Source of the DNA: Bacteroidota bacterium
Lineage (GTDB): Bacteria > Bacteroidota > Bacteroidia > B-17B0 > Aurantibacillaceae
Reading direction: 5' to 3'
Assembly (NCBI GenBank): GCA_018267825.1
Contig: JAFDXR010000004.1
Span: 106,896 to 170,895, forward strand
Length of the DNA stretch: 64,000 nt
This document shows positions 52,101-60,266 of the stretch, piece after piece. Numbering within the stretch: the stretch's first letter is position 1; each line of letters starts with the position of its first letter. The notes under the pieces were generated by a model, which saw only the letters and a program-made list of their open reading frames with translations, was not told the origin of the DNA and did not search any database. Both the position numbers and the translations under genes were made by a program.

Positions 52101-54382
52101 CGCAGAATGGCAGCTCTAACAATACCTTTGAAAGCAGCGTGTATCATACGTATCTATCGGGTACGAGTCCCGGCAACAATCTAAAATGCAGTAGTTTTTA
52201 TACCCCTGTCATAAAAGCTCGTGGCTATATTGGTTATCAACTGACCGATGAGAAAACAGAAATTTTCCTTGGCTCTGTGACAACTTCTTTCTCTGGAATT
52301 TCCAATCTGTTTGATCGCCTGGATTATGGCTATTATGGAACCAATTCACTGGCTCGTCTCAGCTACGATGAGTTCGATAACATAACCGGGTCTAATGTTT
52401 TGACCGCAGGAGTTCTGCCGGTAGGTATAGGGATCTATTCCACAGCCAACAATACCAGTATAAGTCCATTCTACAGCAACTCGGTGAATAATTGTATTTT
52501 CAGAAATGTATGGCGCTGCGTGGAAACAAATAACATCGGACGCGTGGAAGTTGGTGCCTCCACAATGACTAACCCAACAACCTCCGGGCTAACCTGTTCA
52601 GGAGGCTGTGTTGGGAATGCAGGTGTTATTACTACCAATACCCGTGTGGACATGAAAGTTACTAACAATATCATTCAAAATTACAATACGGGTATTCAGG
52701 TTCAGTTTAATACGGTGGTAACCTCTCCAACCTTTAGCTGCGGCATTGGGCAGAATACAATCACAGCCACCACAGCAGGCTCATGCAGGCAGGCCATTCA
52801 GGTGATGGACGCTGTAAACAATTTCTCTGTAACTGGTGCACGGATAATCATTGCCAATAACCTCACCAATGGCGTACAGAATGGCATTTACTCAAACAAT
52901 ATCAAAAACGGTCTGCGTGCCAGCAACAATACGGTTAACTTCATTGCCACACCTGCAACTTTACAGACTGGTATTCGGTTAAATGGTACTGAAAATGCAT
53001 GGGTAGATAACAATACCATCACGGGAGGTGGTACCTCAAATGCAGCCATCAAAGGCATTTGGATGCAGCTCAGCCCCGGCAGTAAGGTTCAGTGTAACGC
53101 CGTCAGTAACGTTGGACAATGCGTAGTTTATGAAGGGAACAATACAAGCGCCATCAATGGTTTCCTGAACAACAGCATGACCACCGCACAGGATGGACTT
53201 GTGCTGAAAAACAATGGAGTCATAGGCCAACAGGGCTTTAACCTCTTTGGGTTCAATATTGTGAGTGGTAATACATGGGCAACGGCGAGTGGTAGTTTTA
53301 GTAACTTCAAAACGTTTACAGACGTACAATCAGGTGCAGCAAGTTCTGCTCAAAATTCAAAGTTGTACGTTAGGAATACAGCCACAGATAATCCATATCT
53401 AATTGGAAGCATTTCTCAAAACCAAACAAATGGAACGTCATTTTTGGATAACTACTTCACGGGTGGCACAAATCAAACGCTTGTAGCTACAAGTCTTGGT
53501 TTTCCATTCGTCTGTCCAACACCTTTACAGGTTGCCCAGAAAGTCATTCCACAGCAGCCAATCGCAACGCTTGCACAAACCTTTATTCAAAATCAGACGC
53601 TTAATAATTTGATTAGCAATTCGGCAAATTATGTGGTACGCAACGGTCAAACTAAATTTATCCATAAAGATTATGTCTATGATCTTTTAAATCAGGGTCA
53701 GGTACTTAGCCCTGATACTGGCTTGACCAATTTCTACGCGAATAATGTTAATACAGGGCATGGGGATTATGCACAAGTTGACAGTCTGATTCAAAAACAG
53801 CAATACTCGCAAGCCCTTTCTAAAAATAGCAGCTCCTCTACAAGCTCAAACATTGAGCAGAATAAAAGGGATATGAATCAACAGTTGCTCAACAGAATGC
53901 TTAATGCAAATTACAGCTACTCTGCAAATGATATGACATTTCTATATACTCTGGCCGCCAAATGCCCGCTGGAAGATGGCAACGCCGTGTATCAGGCACG
54001 TTCCCTGTTAAACGTGATCCTTGACCAGAGTATTGATTTTATAGACAGTTGTGACGCAGGTGGTAAAACAAGTGTCGCAAGGATTGCACAGCACGATGGG
54101 AACGGTAATGAATATTTGGAGCAATTCCCGGATAACTTCATCCTGTTTCCAAACCCGAACAATGGAGAAATGCAGATTTTGTATAGCCTCCATGATAGTA
54201 AGCTGGCAAACATTGCCATCTATGATATGACCGGAAAACAGGTTTACATGAAAGGGTTAACTAAAGATTCAAATCTGATGCAGATCAGTATTGATGGTCT
54301 TCCTGCCGGAGTGTATTATTATACAGTCAAAGGAGATGGCTCTAAGATACTGAAGACAGATAAATTGATAATCATTAAATAA
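49112..54382 (+). CDS. Giant T9SS-exported surface protein with Ig-like repeats and beta-helix
   Basis: A 1756-aa secreted protein. Signal peptide at residues 1-22; a jelly-roll-like domain at about 150-390 (AHTGNGYAG, YREYI, YYYIDDVSI); and six Ig/PKD-like repeats of about 80 aa from 390 to 858 (C-x-G...LTASG...Y.WSTG...TVYTV). An Asn-rich region with many short repeating strands suggests a right-handed beta-helix from about 860 to 1470. The type A T9SS sorting tail is at about 1680-1756 (LFPNPNNGEMQI, AIYDMTGKQVY, GVYYYTVKGDG). It is probably an adhesin or matrix protein carried as island cargo. No enzyme motif was recognised. Confidence 0.88.
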   Translation: MKQLVRFFFMLVCILSIWQAKAQVPGTYVTVPSGNQTLTNDSIKGIEKWYKWPASAAQIGIQIQMTQQGVPYQMAQVELFRDSSGTLIHLWADTLHSNGSMRLNAYNLATGTDLYVHFINYNNGCTSCTITNALATLNFQTLAIACGAYIQPPCQFVKDGGFEYSTGGCGPPTMFTNPCNANCITWFADCFWTLPIPTSFVNCPSGIQNPFMGSPDYYNECGTPNGAHTGNGYAGAFFYSSTTNTAGVVVEDTYREYITEKLANPMLPGRKYRVTMWVRHNRTDYSVCTQNIQIAFTSNQLTQTGTTIISSPGGQVQTMANDTIEQSIWLPLTQTVTATGTYSYATIGNFAALGASNAYDDNPVNGLATYSHAYYYIDDVSIVPLDTAMVSPNPVSLCQGASVTFTAAIQNNGFPVPPISFTWLPASPDPSLTYGNTDHSLATITPTASNVYSITALDAYGCFTHTVAVVTFTTPPNVTVIPNPMTICATNTLALSASGADTYSWSTGANTNSIVVAPSASTVYTVTGFRPNCPNSTQTATVNVINPAPVTVSGPTGTLCPGQNYTLTASGASSYTWSTGQNGSSIVVSPTVSTTYTVYATNPSCTGPLSATISLNVLPYPQNLAIGGNNTICLGNSTSLTASISNTNAAQYHYTWQPGGATSANVTVSPTVTTVYTVTVSDNLGCGLSAVAYFQVKVNSPLNIVATASPNPICSGQKTVLTATGGGSSYFWLPANQLGNNITVSPTTTTTYSAQINVPGCGISQGVVTVSVVTAGNFSLSAVPSNQYPCLGTSVTFSAIPNPVGTYTYTWLAPIAQNGQTATYTPTDNVVYTVQAKDVCGSTKSSSVCVSVVSNLCCVPNAESLTNATINNGSQYANLYGVSVNIYGTLTINANVTWTACDMKMRQGAKIIIKPGARLTLDKTHLFSCADIWEGIIIQTNGTQNGRISVQNSSTIEDAYRAIYYDGLNTPLPNNFIDIQNSTFNKNYIAVSLNNCAQNGSSNNTFESSVYHTYLSGTSPGNNLKCSSFYTPVIKARGYIGYQLTDEKTEIFLGSVTTSFSGISNLFDRLDYGYYGTNSLARLSYDEFDNITGSNVLTAGVLPVGIGIYSTANNTSISPFYSNSVNNCIFRNVWRCVETNNIGRVEVGASTMTNPTTSGLTCSGGCVGNAGVITTNTRVDMKVTNNIIQNYNTGIQVQFNTVVTSPTFSCGIGQNTITATTAGSCRQAIQVMDAVNNFSVTGARIIIANNLTNGVQNGIYSNNIKNGLRASNNTVNFIATPATLQTGIRLNGTENAWVDNNTITGGGTSNAAIKGIWMQLSPGSKVQCNAVSNVGQCVVYEGNNTSAINGFLNNSMTTAQDGLVLKNNGVIGQQGFNLFGFNIVSGNTWATASGSFSNFKTFTDVQSGAASSAQNSKLYVRNTATDNPYLIGSISQNQTNGTSFLDNYFTGGTNQTLVATSLGFPFVCPTPLQVAQKVIPQQPIATLAQTFIQNQTLNNLISNSANYVVRNGQTKFIHKDYVYDLLNQGQVLSPDTGLTNFYANNVNTGHGDYAQVDSLIQKQQYSQALSKNSSSSTSSNIEQNKRDMNQQLLNRMLNANYSYSANDMTFLYTLAAKCPLEDGNAVYQARSLLNVILDQSIDFIDSCDAGGKTSVARIAQHDGNGNEYLEQFPDNFILFPNPNNGEMQILYSLHDSKLANIAIYDMTGKQVYMKGLTKDSNLMQISIDGLPAGVYYYTVKGDGSKILKTDKLIIIK

Positions 54383-54393
54383 ATCCCTATCTT

Positions 54394-54427
54394 TATAAAG
54401 CCCCCCGTCTATACGGGGGGCTTTATA
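54394..54427. terminator. Strong hairpin between the two cargo genes
   Basis: A perfect 15-bp stem TATAAAGCCCCCCGT / ACGGGGGGCTTTATA with a CTAT loop. No long T tract follows. It ends 6 nt before the next start codon, so it would terminate or attenuate transcription into the second cargo gene, or protect the first mRNA's 3' end. Confidence 0.7.
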
Positions 54428-54433
54428 ATTAAT

Positions 54434-55618
54434 ATGAGAGTGCTCCTATTCTGCATATTTATTTTATCGGTTCAACTATTGAAGTCTCAAAATCTAGTTC
54501 CAAATGGTAGTTTTGAGACCTACACGTTATGCCCTAATGCTAGTAGTGAAATTCAGTCGGCAGTACCTTGGCAAACAGCTTCGGCTGTTTCCAGCACAGA
54601 CTATTTCAACGCCTGTTCTTCGCTTTTAAATGTTCCAAATATACCAGGAGGATACCAGCAAGCACATTCAGGCAATGCTTTCGCTGGATTGTGGTTTTTA
54701 CAAACACCAAATTATAGAGAATACCTGCAAGTTCAGTTTACTTCGTCACTTGTAGCTGGCAAAACTTATTACGTTGAATTTTTTGTCAATTTACAGGATC
54801 AAATGCAAAATGCCGTAAATAATATAGCTGCGAATATCTCAGTGACACCTCCCAACGCACCTGTAGGGCTTATTCAGTCTTTAACCCCACACATTATAAA
54901 TGTAGGAAATCCAATAATAAATGATAGCATAAATTGGACTAAAGTCTCAGGTTGCTATCTGGCACAAGGAGGGGAGAATTATATAACGATCGGTAATTTT
55001 TTTAGCGATGCTGCAACAACTATATACCCAATAAATGCTCCCCCTGCTGCTGCTTACTATTTTGTGGATGATGTTTCAGTATCGGAAATAAAAGGCCAAA
55101 ACTGGCAATATAAAGACACTACAATTTGTGCGGGTTCTTCGGTACAGTTATTCCCTGGAATTAGTGATACCTTGAGTTATAATCTGACATGGAATCCTTC
55201 TACCGGACTAAATTGTACCAATTGCAAAAACCCCATAGCCAATCCTCAAACTACAACCACTTATGTTCTGACAAAGCAATTTTGTAACGTGTCTTTTTAT
55301 GATACTGTAACCGTATTTGTGAAAGATTGTAGCCTTTCTACTTTGCCAAATGTTTTTACACCTAATGAAGATGGAACAAACGATTCATTCCGAATTGATC
55401 TACCAAAAGGGTTTGAGTCTAAGGACTTTTGTATTTACAATCGTTGGGGAAACGTGATTTACCAACCGGAAATAAGCGATAAGAACGTTTTATTTTGGGA
55501 TGGCCGTACATCAAGTGGGGAAAAAGTAACTGACGGAACCTATTTCTATATATTGAAGTATATAGATGCAAATGGGGCGGAGCAGGAGAGAAAAGGTACT
55601 GTAGGTTTATTTCGTTAA
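54434..55618 (+). CDS. T9SS-exported protein with type B sorting tail
   Basis: A 394-aa secreted protein. Signal peptide at residues 1-18. A jelly-roll-like domain at about 20-215 begins LVPNGSFETYTLCPNAS and contains AHSGNAFAG, YREYL and YYFVDDVSV, matching the domain in the giant protein encoded upstream. A short Ig-like segment follows (TICAGSSVQLFPG). The gliding-associated (type B) tail is at about 305-394: LPNVFTPNEDGTNDSF, CIYNRWGNVIY, DGTYFYILKY. Type B cargo is typically exported by T9SS and held at or released from the surface with a PorP/SprF-like partner; none was seen in this window. Confidence 0.9.
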   Translation: MRVLLFCIFILSVQLLKSQNLVPNGSFETYTLCPNASSEIQSAVPWQTASAVSSTDYFNACSSLLNVPNIPGGYQQAHSGNAFAGLWFLQTPNYREYLQVQFTSSLVAGKTYYVEFFVNLQDQMQNAVNNIAANISVTPPNAPVGLIQSLTPHIINVGNPIINDSINWTKVSGCYLAQGGENYITIGNFFSDAATTIYPINAPPAAAYYFVDDVSVSEIKGQNWQYKDTTICAGSSVQLFPGISDTLSYNLTWNPSTGLNCTNCKNPIANPQTTTTYVLTKQFCNVSFYDTVTVFVKDCSLSTLPNVFTPNEDGTNDSFRIDLPKGFESKDFCIYNRWGNVIYQPEISDKNVLFWDGRTSSGEKVTDGTYFYILKYIDANGAEQERKGTVGLFR

Positions 55619-55743
55619 TATCTGCAAAAAAGTGTCATTCCCAGAAGAATTTTTGCCTCAGTTTGCCTTTATTTTACTTGCATGTATGTTAATAACTACA
55701 AAGTGAAATATACAAACAGAATTTTACCAGAGGCTTATCCAGC

Positions 55744-55768
55744 CTGTATGTGATAGTGTATGTAACAA
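55744..55768 (+). repeat. Right direct repeat of the island (candidate attR)
   Basis: CTGTATGT-GATAG-TGTATGTAACAA, matching the left copy at 43171 except for the central five bases. An A run and an inverted repeat follow immediately. Confidence 0.55.
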
Positions 55769-55776
55769 AAAAATAC

Positions 55777-55803
55777 AGACTGTAATTTCCTGTATTACAG
55801 TCT
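55777..55803. repeat. Inverted repeat beside the right island end
   Basis: Perfect 10-nt arms AGACTGTAAT / ATTACAGTCT separated by 7 nt, starting 9 nt outside the right direct repeat. It could be a recombinase or regulator site, or simple chromosomal structure. Confidence 0.5.
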
Positions 55804-55816
55804 ATTGTACTCTGAA

Positions 55817-55846
55817 TAAACCTCGGTTCTCACCGGGGCTTTTTTG
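55817..55846. terminator. Bidirectional terminator right of the island
   Basis: CCTCGG / CCGGGG stem (one mismatch) with TTCTCA loop and T6 on the plus strand. On the minus strand it lies about 30 nt after the stop of the 55867 gene and can end that gene. Confidence 0.7.
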
Positions 55847-55866
55847 TATCGCTGTGTTAGCGTTCA

Positions 55867-56811
55867 TTAATAATAGCCGAAGATTTTGTGGTTGGTTTTG
55901 TTCTTGTACTTCCACTCCACTTTCCAGCCATACGGGCATGAATTAGGGGCTGTAGTTACGGAGTTTCCGGAGGCATCGACGCCGAAATTACATTTCAGTT
56001 CAAAAAACTTGCTGTCTACTTTAATGACCACTTCGCCGGTAATAGGTGCCCAGGCGCCGCAGGTTGTATTCCAAACCACAGGGGTTGTTACCTGGCTGGT
56101 AAATTCGTCGCCATCGCGGGTAGTTCCCCAGTTTTCGAGGCTGCTGATGCCATTGTAAGTACCAATGCCTTCGCCGGTGCAGGTAAGCACGCTTCCGTTC
56201 CAGGTATAGGTGTATTGGCGGTGAATGTTCCAGGTAGAGGTGTGGCCGTCTTCAAACTCTACACTGAGACCGTCGCCCTTAATGGTATGTACGAGGTTAG
56301 GCTGTGTGTTTAGTACCAGGTTCAGCCAGGTACCGCCATTTACGTTGGTAACATAGTGCGTTCCGTTGAATTTGAGGCTTTTGCCATCGGAAGCGCGGGT
56401 TACTTTATAGGACAGGTAATCTACTTTGAGCACGCAGCCGGCATCTTTCCAGCGTTTGCCAAGGGCATGATCTATAATGGTGAGGCGGATAGACCCCTCG
56501 CGTTTGCGGTTATCGCATACGGTACCGTTGTAATTGATCATGACGGTTCCCATGTAAAGCCCGGTGGTATCGATGGTGGCTCCGCAAATATTGGTAGACA
56601 GGATACCATTGGCCTGGTTCATTTTACCGCTGAGTTTGGTGTAGTTTCCAATGGCGGTATTGGCATCGCTGGCCGCGCCATCGGTTTGAGCCTGAATAGC
56701 CTGGTTATCGGCCGAGGCTTGTCCGTTCTCTTTTTTGAATAATTTGTTCTTTTTACAGCTTCCTACCCCAATGAAGAGGGCCAGGCTGCATAAAAACAGG
56801 AGTTTTTTCAT
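55867..56811 (-). CDS. Uncharacterised lipoprotein (paralogue of the 39058 protein)
   Basis: A 314-aa protein with a signal peptide and lipobox (GVGSC, Cys at residue 19), then Lys-rich and Ala/Asp-rich linkers. The mature part is beta-rich with paired cysteines (NICGATIDTTGLYMG, GTVCDNRKREGSIRLTI, WNTTCGAWAPITGEVVI). The segment TRDGDEFTSQVTTPVV parallels GKNREGRTFTTSITSPLV in the lipoprotein at 39058, as does the order of the cysteine-bearing blocks. No known domain was recognised. It is transcribed alone, divergent from rpsO. Confidence 0.78.
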   Translation of the reverse strand: MKKLLFLCSLALFIGVGSCKKNKLFKKENGQASADNQAIQAQTDGAASDANTAIGNYTKLSGKMNQANGILSTNICGATIDTTGLYMGTVMINYNGTVCDNRKREGSIRLTIIDHALGKRWKDAGCVLKVDYLSYKVTRASDGKSLKFNGTHYVTNVNGGTWLNLVLNTQPNLVHTIKGDGLSVEFEDGHTSTWNIHRQYTYTWNGSVLTCTGEGIGTYNGISSLENWGTTRDGDEFTSQVTTPVVWNTTCGAWAPITGEVVIKVDSKFFELKCNFGVDASGNSVTTAPNSCPYGWKVEWKYKNKTNHKIFGYY

Positions 56812-56861
56812 AGGTTTATTTTTAGATGTTTTATCGAATATACAAGGTTTTTTTGTAAAAC

Positions 56862-56895
56862 TTTGTATGGTTAATTAATTTTTTCACTATATTTG
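56862..56895 (+). promoter_or_regulatory. Promoter of rpsO, TTTG-N22-TATATTTG
   Basis: TTTG at 56862-56865 and an exact -7 element TATATTTG at 56888-56895. The rpsO ATG is 41 nt downstream, with an A-rich leader. Confidence 0.6.
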
Positions 56896-56936
56896 CAAGC
56901 CTTTACAGGATAAAAACAAAAAAATAATATATCATC

Positions 56937-57206
56937 ATGTACTTAACATCAGAAGTAAAAAAGAGCATTTTTAAAAAACACGGTGGTGCTGAAAAAAACA
57001 CTGGTAGCGCTGAATCGCAGGTAGCATTGTTTACTCACCGTATTGATCACTTAACAGGACATTTGAAAAACAATAAAAAAGATTTCGGTACACAACGTGC
57101 TTTATTAAACCTTGTAGGTAAACGCCGTGCATTACTGGATTACTTAAAGCACACGGATATTAACCGTTACCGTGCTATTATCAAAACATTAGACATCCGT
57201 AAGTAA
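56937..57206 (+). CDS. rpsO: 30S ribosomal protein S15
   Basis: An 89-aa primary rRNA-binding protein of the small subunit. The sequence is typical: NTGSAESQVALFTHRIDHLT, GHLKNNKKDFGTQRALLNLV, GKRRALLDYLKHTDINRYRA. It lies upstream of pnp, the conserved rpsO-pnp arrangement, with a hairpin terminator in the gap. Confidence 0.98.
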   Translation: MYLTSEVKKSIFKKHGGAEKNTGSAESQVALFTHRIDHLTGHLKNNKKDFGTQRALLNLVGKRRALLDYLKHTDINRYRAIIKTLDIRK

Positions 57207-57230
57207 TTATGGATATGTTTTAAGGTCGGG

Positions 57231-57263
57231 GGCATTCTGAGTAATCGGAATGCCTTTGCTTTT
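57231..57263 (+). terminator. Terminator-like hairpin between rpsO and pnp
   Basis: GGCATTC / GAATGCC with a 10-nt loop, followed by CTTTGCTTTTT. It probably gives partial termination after rpsO. Confidence 0.65.
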
Positions 57264-57298
57264 TAAACGAATCATAGAATCAAATACATATAAAACCC

Positions 57299-57317
57299 AT
57301 CCCGAAAACGTCGGGAT
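57299..57317 (+). promoter_or_regulatory. Leader hairpin just upstream of pnp
   Basis: ATCCCGA / TCGGGAT around AAACG, ending 13 nt before the pnp ATG. Enterobacterial PNPase autoregulates through a leader hairpin; a similar role here is only an inference. Confidence 0.4.
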
Positions 57318-57329
57318 ATTAAACCAAAG

Positions 57330-59471
57330 ATGAACATGTCACAAATCGGAACAACACACTCATTTGACCTGGGAGACGGGCGAATAGTGACCCTGGAAAC
57401 AGGAAAACTTGCTAAACAAGCCGATGGCGCCGTTGTCGTAAAAGTCGGCGACACCATGATTTTAGCTACTATTGTCAGTAACAAAGACGCCAAAGAAGGC
57501 GTAGACTTTTTACCTTTAACTGTAGATTACCAGGAGAAATATGCAGCTACAGGACGCTTCCCTGGCGGATTTTTCCGTCGCGAAGCCAAATTATCGGATT
57601 ATGAAGTATTGATCAGCCGTATCGTTGACCGTGCTATCCGTCCTTTATTTCCTGAAGATTACCACTCTGATACCCAACTGATGTTATCCCTGATTTCATC
57701 AGACCGTAAAACCATGCCGGATGCGCTTGTAGGTTTGGCTGCTTCTGCAGCGATTGCTGTATCGGATATTCCGTTCAACGGCCCTATTTCTGAAGTACGT
57801 GTAGGTAAAATTGACGGTAAACTGGTGATTAACCCGGATATTGATCAACTTAAAACCTCTTCTATAGACATGATTGTGGCTGCAAGCCAGAAAGATATTG
57901 TGATGGTGGAAGGTGAAATGAACGAGATCAGCGAAGCCGAAATGCTGGAAGCTATCCAGTTTGCGCACGAAGCGATCCGCGTTCAGATTAAAGCGATCAA
58001 TGAGTTTGCGGTGAAAGCCGGTGCCAAAGCAAAACGTGAGTATAACCACGAAACCAACGACCTGGAGCTGAAAGCCAAAGTGCATGAAGCTACTTACCAG
58101 AAAGTTTACAATGTTGCCAAAAGCGGTAACCCGAACAAAAACGAACGTAAAGAAGCTTTCAAAGCTATTCTGACCGAATACAAAGCCACTTTTAGTGAAG
58201 AAGAGCTGAAAGAGAAAGAAGCTCTCATTAATAAATACTACCACATGGTAGAGTACGATGCGGTGCGTCGTGTGGCCCTGGATGAAAAAATCCGTCTGGA
58301 TGGCCGTAAAACAACCGATATCCGCCCTATCTGGAGCGAGGTAGGTTACCTGCCTGCTGCACACGGTAGCGCTGTATTTACACGTGGCGAAACCCAATCA
58401 TTGACTTCGGTAACCCTGGGTACATCGAAAGATGCTCAGCTTATTGACGGTGCTTTTATCCGCGGCGAAGAAAGTTTCCTGCTGCACTATAATTTCCCTG
58501 GATTCTCTACAGGTGAAGCAAAACCTAACCGCGGCCCTGGTCGTCGGGAAGTGGGACACGGAAACCTGGCTAACCGCGCGCTTAAGAAAGTAGTACCTAC
58601 CAACCTGCCATACACCATCCGTGTGGTATCTGATATTCTGGAAAGTAACGGATCGAGCTCTATGGCTACTGTTTGTGCCGGAACCCTGGCGCTGATGGAT
58701 GCGGGAATCCACATTACCAAACCGGTAGCAGGTATTGCAATGGGATTAATTACCGACGATAAAGGAAATTACGCTGTATTGAGCGACATTTTGGGTGATG
58801 AAGATCACCTGGGTGATATGGACTTTAAAGTTTGCGGTACCAAAGACGGTATTACAGCTGTGCAGATGGACCTGAAAGTAGATGGTCTGCCTTTTGAAGT
58901 AATGGCTCAGGCCCTGGAGCAGGCTAAAAACGGCCGCCTGCACATTATGGGCGAAATGATGAAAACACTTTCGGCTCCACGTGAAGATTATAAACCAAAT
59001 GTACCTCGCTTTGTACAGTTCGATATTCCGGGTGAATTTATCGGTGCTGTAATCGGTCCGGGTGGTAAAGTGATCCAGGAGATCCAGAAAACAACCAACT
59101 CTACGATTGTGATTACGGAAGAAGGTAAAGTAGGTAAAGTAGAGGTGTTTGCTGATAACGTAGACGACCTGAACGCTTCTGTGAAACGCATTAAACAAAT
59201 TGTAGCGGTGCCTGAAGTGGGTGAAGTATACGATGCCAAAGTAAAATCGATTATGCCTTACGGTGCATTTGTTGAGTTTATGCCGGGCAAAGAAGGTCTG
59301 CTACACGTGAGCGAGCTCGACTGGAAACGTATTGAGAAAGTAGAAGATGTGCTGAAAGAAGGCGATGTACTGCAGGTGAAATATGTAGGCAATGACCCTA
59401 AAACAGGCAAAATTAAATTATCGCGCAAGGCTATTCTGCCTAAGCCGGAAGGTGTAAGCGATAAAGCTTAA
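57330..59471 (+). CDS. pnp: Polyribonucleotide nucleotidyltransferase
   Basis: Phosphorolytic 3'-5' exoribonuclease of RNA decay. The 713-aa protein has the full order: a first RNase PH domain ([31 protein letters not shown]), a helical linker, and a second catalytic RNase PH domain ([38 protein letters not shown]). A KH domain ([19 protein letters not shown]) and a C-terminal S1 domain ([19 protein letters not shown]) follow. A second Met lies two codons in. The gene ends at a strong terminator. Confidence 0.98.
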   Translation: MNMSQIGTTHSFDLGDGRIVTLETGKLAKQADGAVVVKVGDTMILATIVSNKDAKEGVDFLPLTVDYQEKYAATGRFPGGFFRREAKLSDYEVLISRIVDRAIRPLFPEDYHSDTQLMLSLISSDRKTMPDALVGLAASAAIAVSDIPFNGPISEVRVGKIDGKLVINPDIDQLKTSSIDMIVAASQKDIVMVEGEMNEISEAEMLEAIQFAHEAIRVQIKAINEFAVKAGAKAKREYNHETNDLELKAKVHEATYQKVYNVAKSGNPNKNERKEAFKAILTEYKATFSEEELKEKEALINKYYHMVEYDAVRRVALDEKIRLDGRKTTDIRPIWSEVGYLPAAHGSAVFTRGETQSLTSVTLGTSKDAQLIDGAFIRGEESFLLHYNFPGFSTGEAKPNRGPGRREVGHGNLANRALKKVVPTNLPYTIRVVSDILESNGSSSMATVCAGTLALMDAGIHITKPVAGIAMGLITDDKGNYAVLSDILGDEDHLGDMDFKVCGTKDGITAVQMDLKVDGLPFEVMAQALEQAKNGRLHIMGEMMKTLSAPREDYKPNVPRFVQFDIPGEFIGAVIGPGGKVIQEIQKTTNSTIVITEEGKVGKVEVFADNVDDLNASVKRIKQIVAVPEVGEVYDAKVKSIMPYGAFVEFMPGKEGLLHVSELDWKRIEKVEDVLKEGDVLQVKYVGNDPKTGKIKLSRKAILPKPEGVSDKA

Positions 59472-59488
59472 TATTGTTTTAAATAATG

Positions 59489-59524
59489 ACAAAAGCCGCT
59501 TTCATCAAGCGGCTTTTGTGTTTT
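59489..59524 (+). terminator. Terminator after pnp
   Basis: A 12-bp perfect stem ACAAAAGCCGCT / AGCGGCTTTTGT with a 7-nt loop, followed by GTTTT. Confidence 0.92.
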
Positions 59525-59592
59525 GAAATGTTATAAGGGCTCGCCAATAATGGCAAAGCTCCGGACGGACTCCGACAGACAATGCAATTGCA

Positions 59593-60048
59593 ATGACAAA
59601 ATTAAAACGACTCGACATTTTGTTTTTTCTGACAGGCTTACTGCTATTAATTCCTTGCCTTGTTTTTGGTGACCGGGCCCTGGATATAACCGTTCATGAT
59701 ACTTATTTCGTTATTGCTTACTTACACATTGGGCTTTTATTCTTTTTCATATACGGACTATATTCTTTAGTATATTTCCTTACCCGGGTATACCAAAATT
59801 ATGTGTTAGGATTAATGCATTTAATTTTCGTGACGCCATTTTTCATTCATGTTCTTCTCACGAGTTTCTATTCTATGGGCGGCCTGCCAAGACGTTACTA
59901 CACCAGTAATAACCCCGAAATGACTTTTGGTTTTTTCCGGGGCCCTATTGATATTATTTTTATTCTGTTTGTGCTTGGACAACTTCTCTTTTTGACCAAT
60001 ATTGGTCTTTCAATAATAAAAGCACTAAAACAGCGGCCGCGGAGCTAA
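59593..60048 (+). CDS. Small membrane protein resembling part of cytochrome oxidase subunit I
   Basis: A 151-aa protein with four membrane segments (about residues 8-26, 40-64, 72-92, 118-143). HDTYFVIAYLHIGL at 35-48 resembles the COX1 segment HDTYYVVAHFHYVL, and GGLPRRYYT at 96-104 resembles COX1 GMPRRYSDY, at nearly the same spacing. The Mg-site His-Asp, the haem a ligand His (here His45) and the Arg pair (100-101) are kept, but the haem a3 ligand His is Tyr43. It is too short to be an oxidase. It may bind haem or may be a structural relative. Monocistronic. Confidence 0.7.
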   Translation: MTKLKRLDILFFLTGLLLLIPCLVFGDRALDITVHDTYFVIAYLHIGLLFFFIYGLYSLVYFLTRVYQNYVLGLMHLIFVTPFFIHVLLTSFYSMGGLPRRYYTSNNPEMTFGFFRGPIDIIFILFVLGQLLFLTNIGLSIIKALKQRPRS

Positions 60049-60128
60049 ACGTATACTTTGTGTGGCTGCCATAGCTTTTATAGTACTGTGATGCAGGCCG
60101 GAACCCTGGTTTTAAGGAATCTGCCCTA

Positions 60129-60266
60129 CCCGGCCTTTTCATCGAATGCGTTTAAAAATCAAGGGGACGGCAAAAGGTGCTGGCTTGTGCGGGCGATGAT
60201 CGGCTGTTTGACCGAAGGGAGTTCCGATCATCGGGATTGCTTCCCCGTAGATTTTAGCATGCGATG
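60129..60266 (+). repeat. Long intergenic repeat module 1, left copy
   Basis: 138 bp matching 63863-64000 with only about three differences. It includes a 10-bp perfect hairpin (CGATGATCGG at 60194-60203, CCGATCATCG at 60224-60233). A short reading frame crosses it, but it looks non-coding. Confidence 0.85.

Larger units (their letters stand above)
43171..55768. mobile_element. Putative integrated island, about 12.6 kb
   Basis: Bounded by 25-bp direct repeats at 43171-43195 and 55744-55768, with a tyrosine recombinase gene immediately inside the left one. Contents are integrase, excisionase-like HTH protein, small acidic protein, zinc-ribbon/RecA-like ATPase, XRE regulator with small divergent gene, and two T9SS cargo genes. 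No relaxase, coupling protein or secretion gene was seen, so it would need mobilisation in trans or is immobile. The outer neighbours are chromosomal (accD; a lipoprotein, then rpsO-pnp). Confidence 0.6.
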
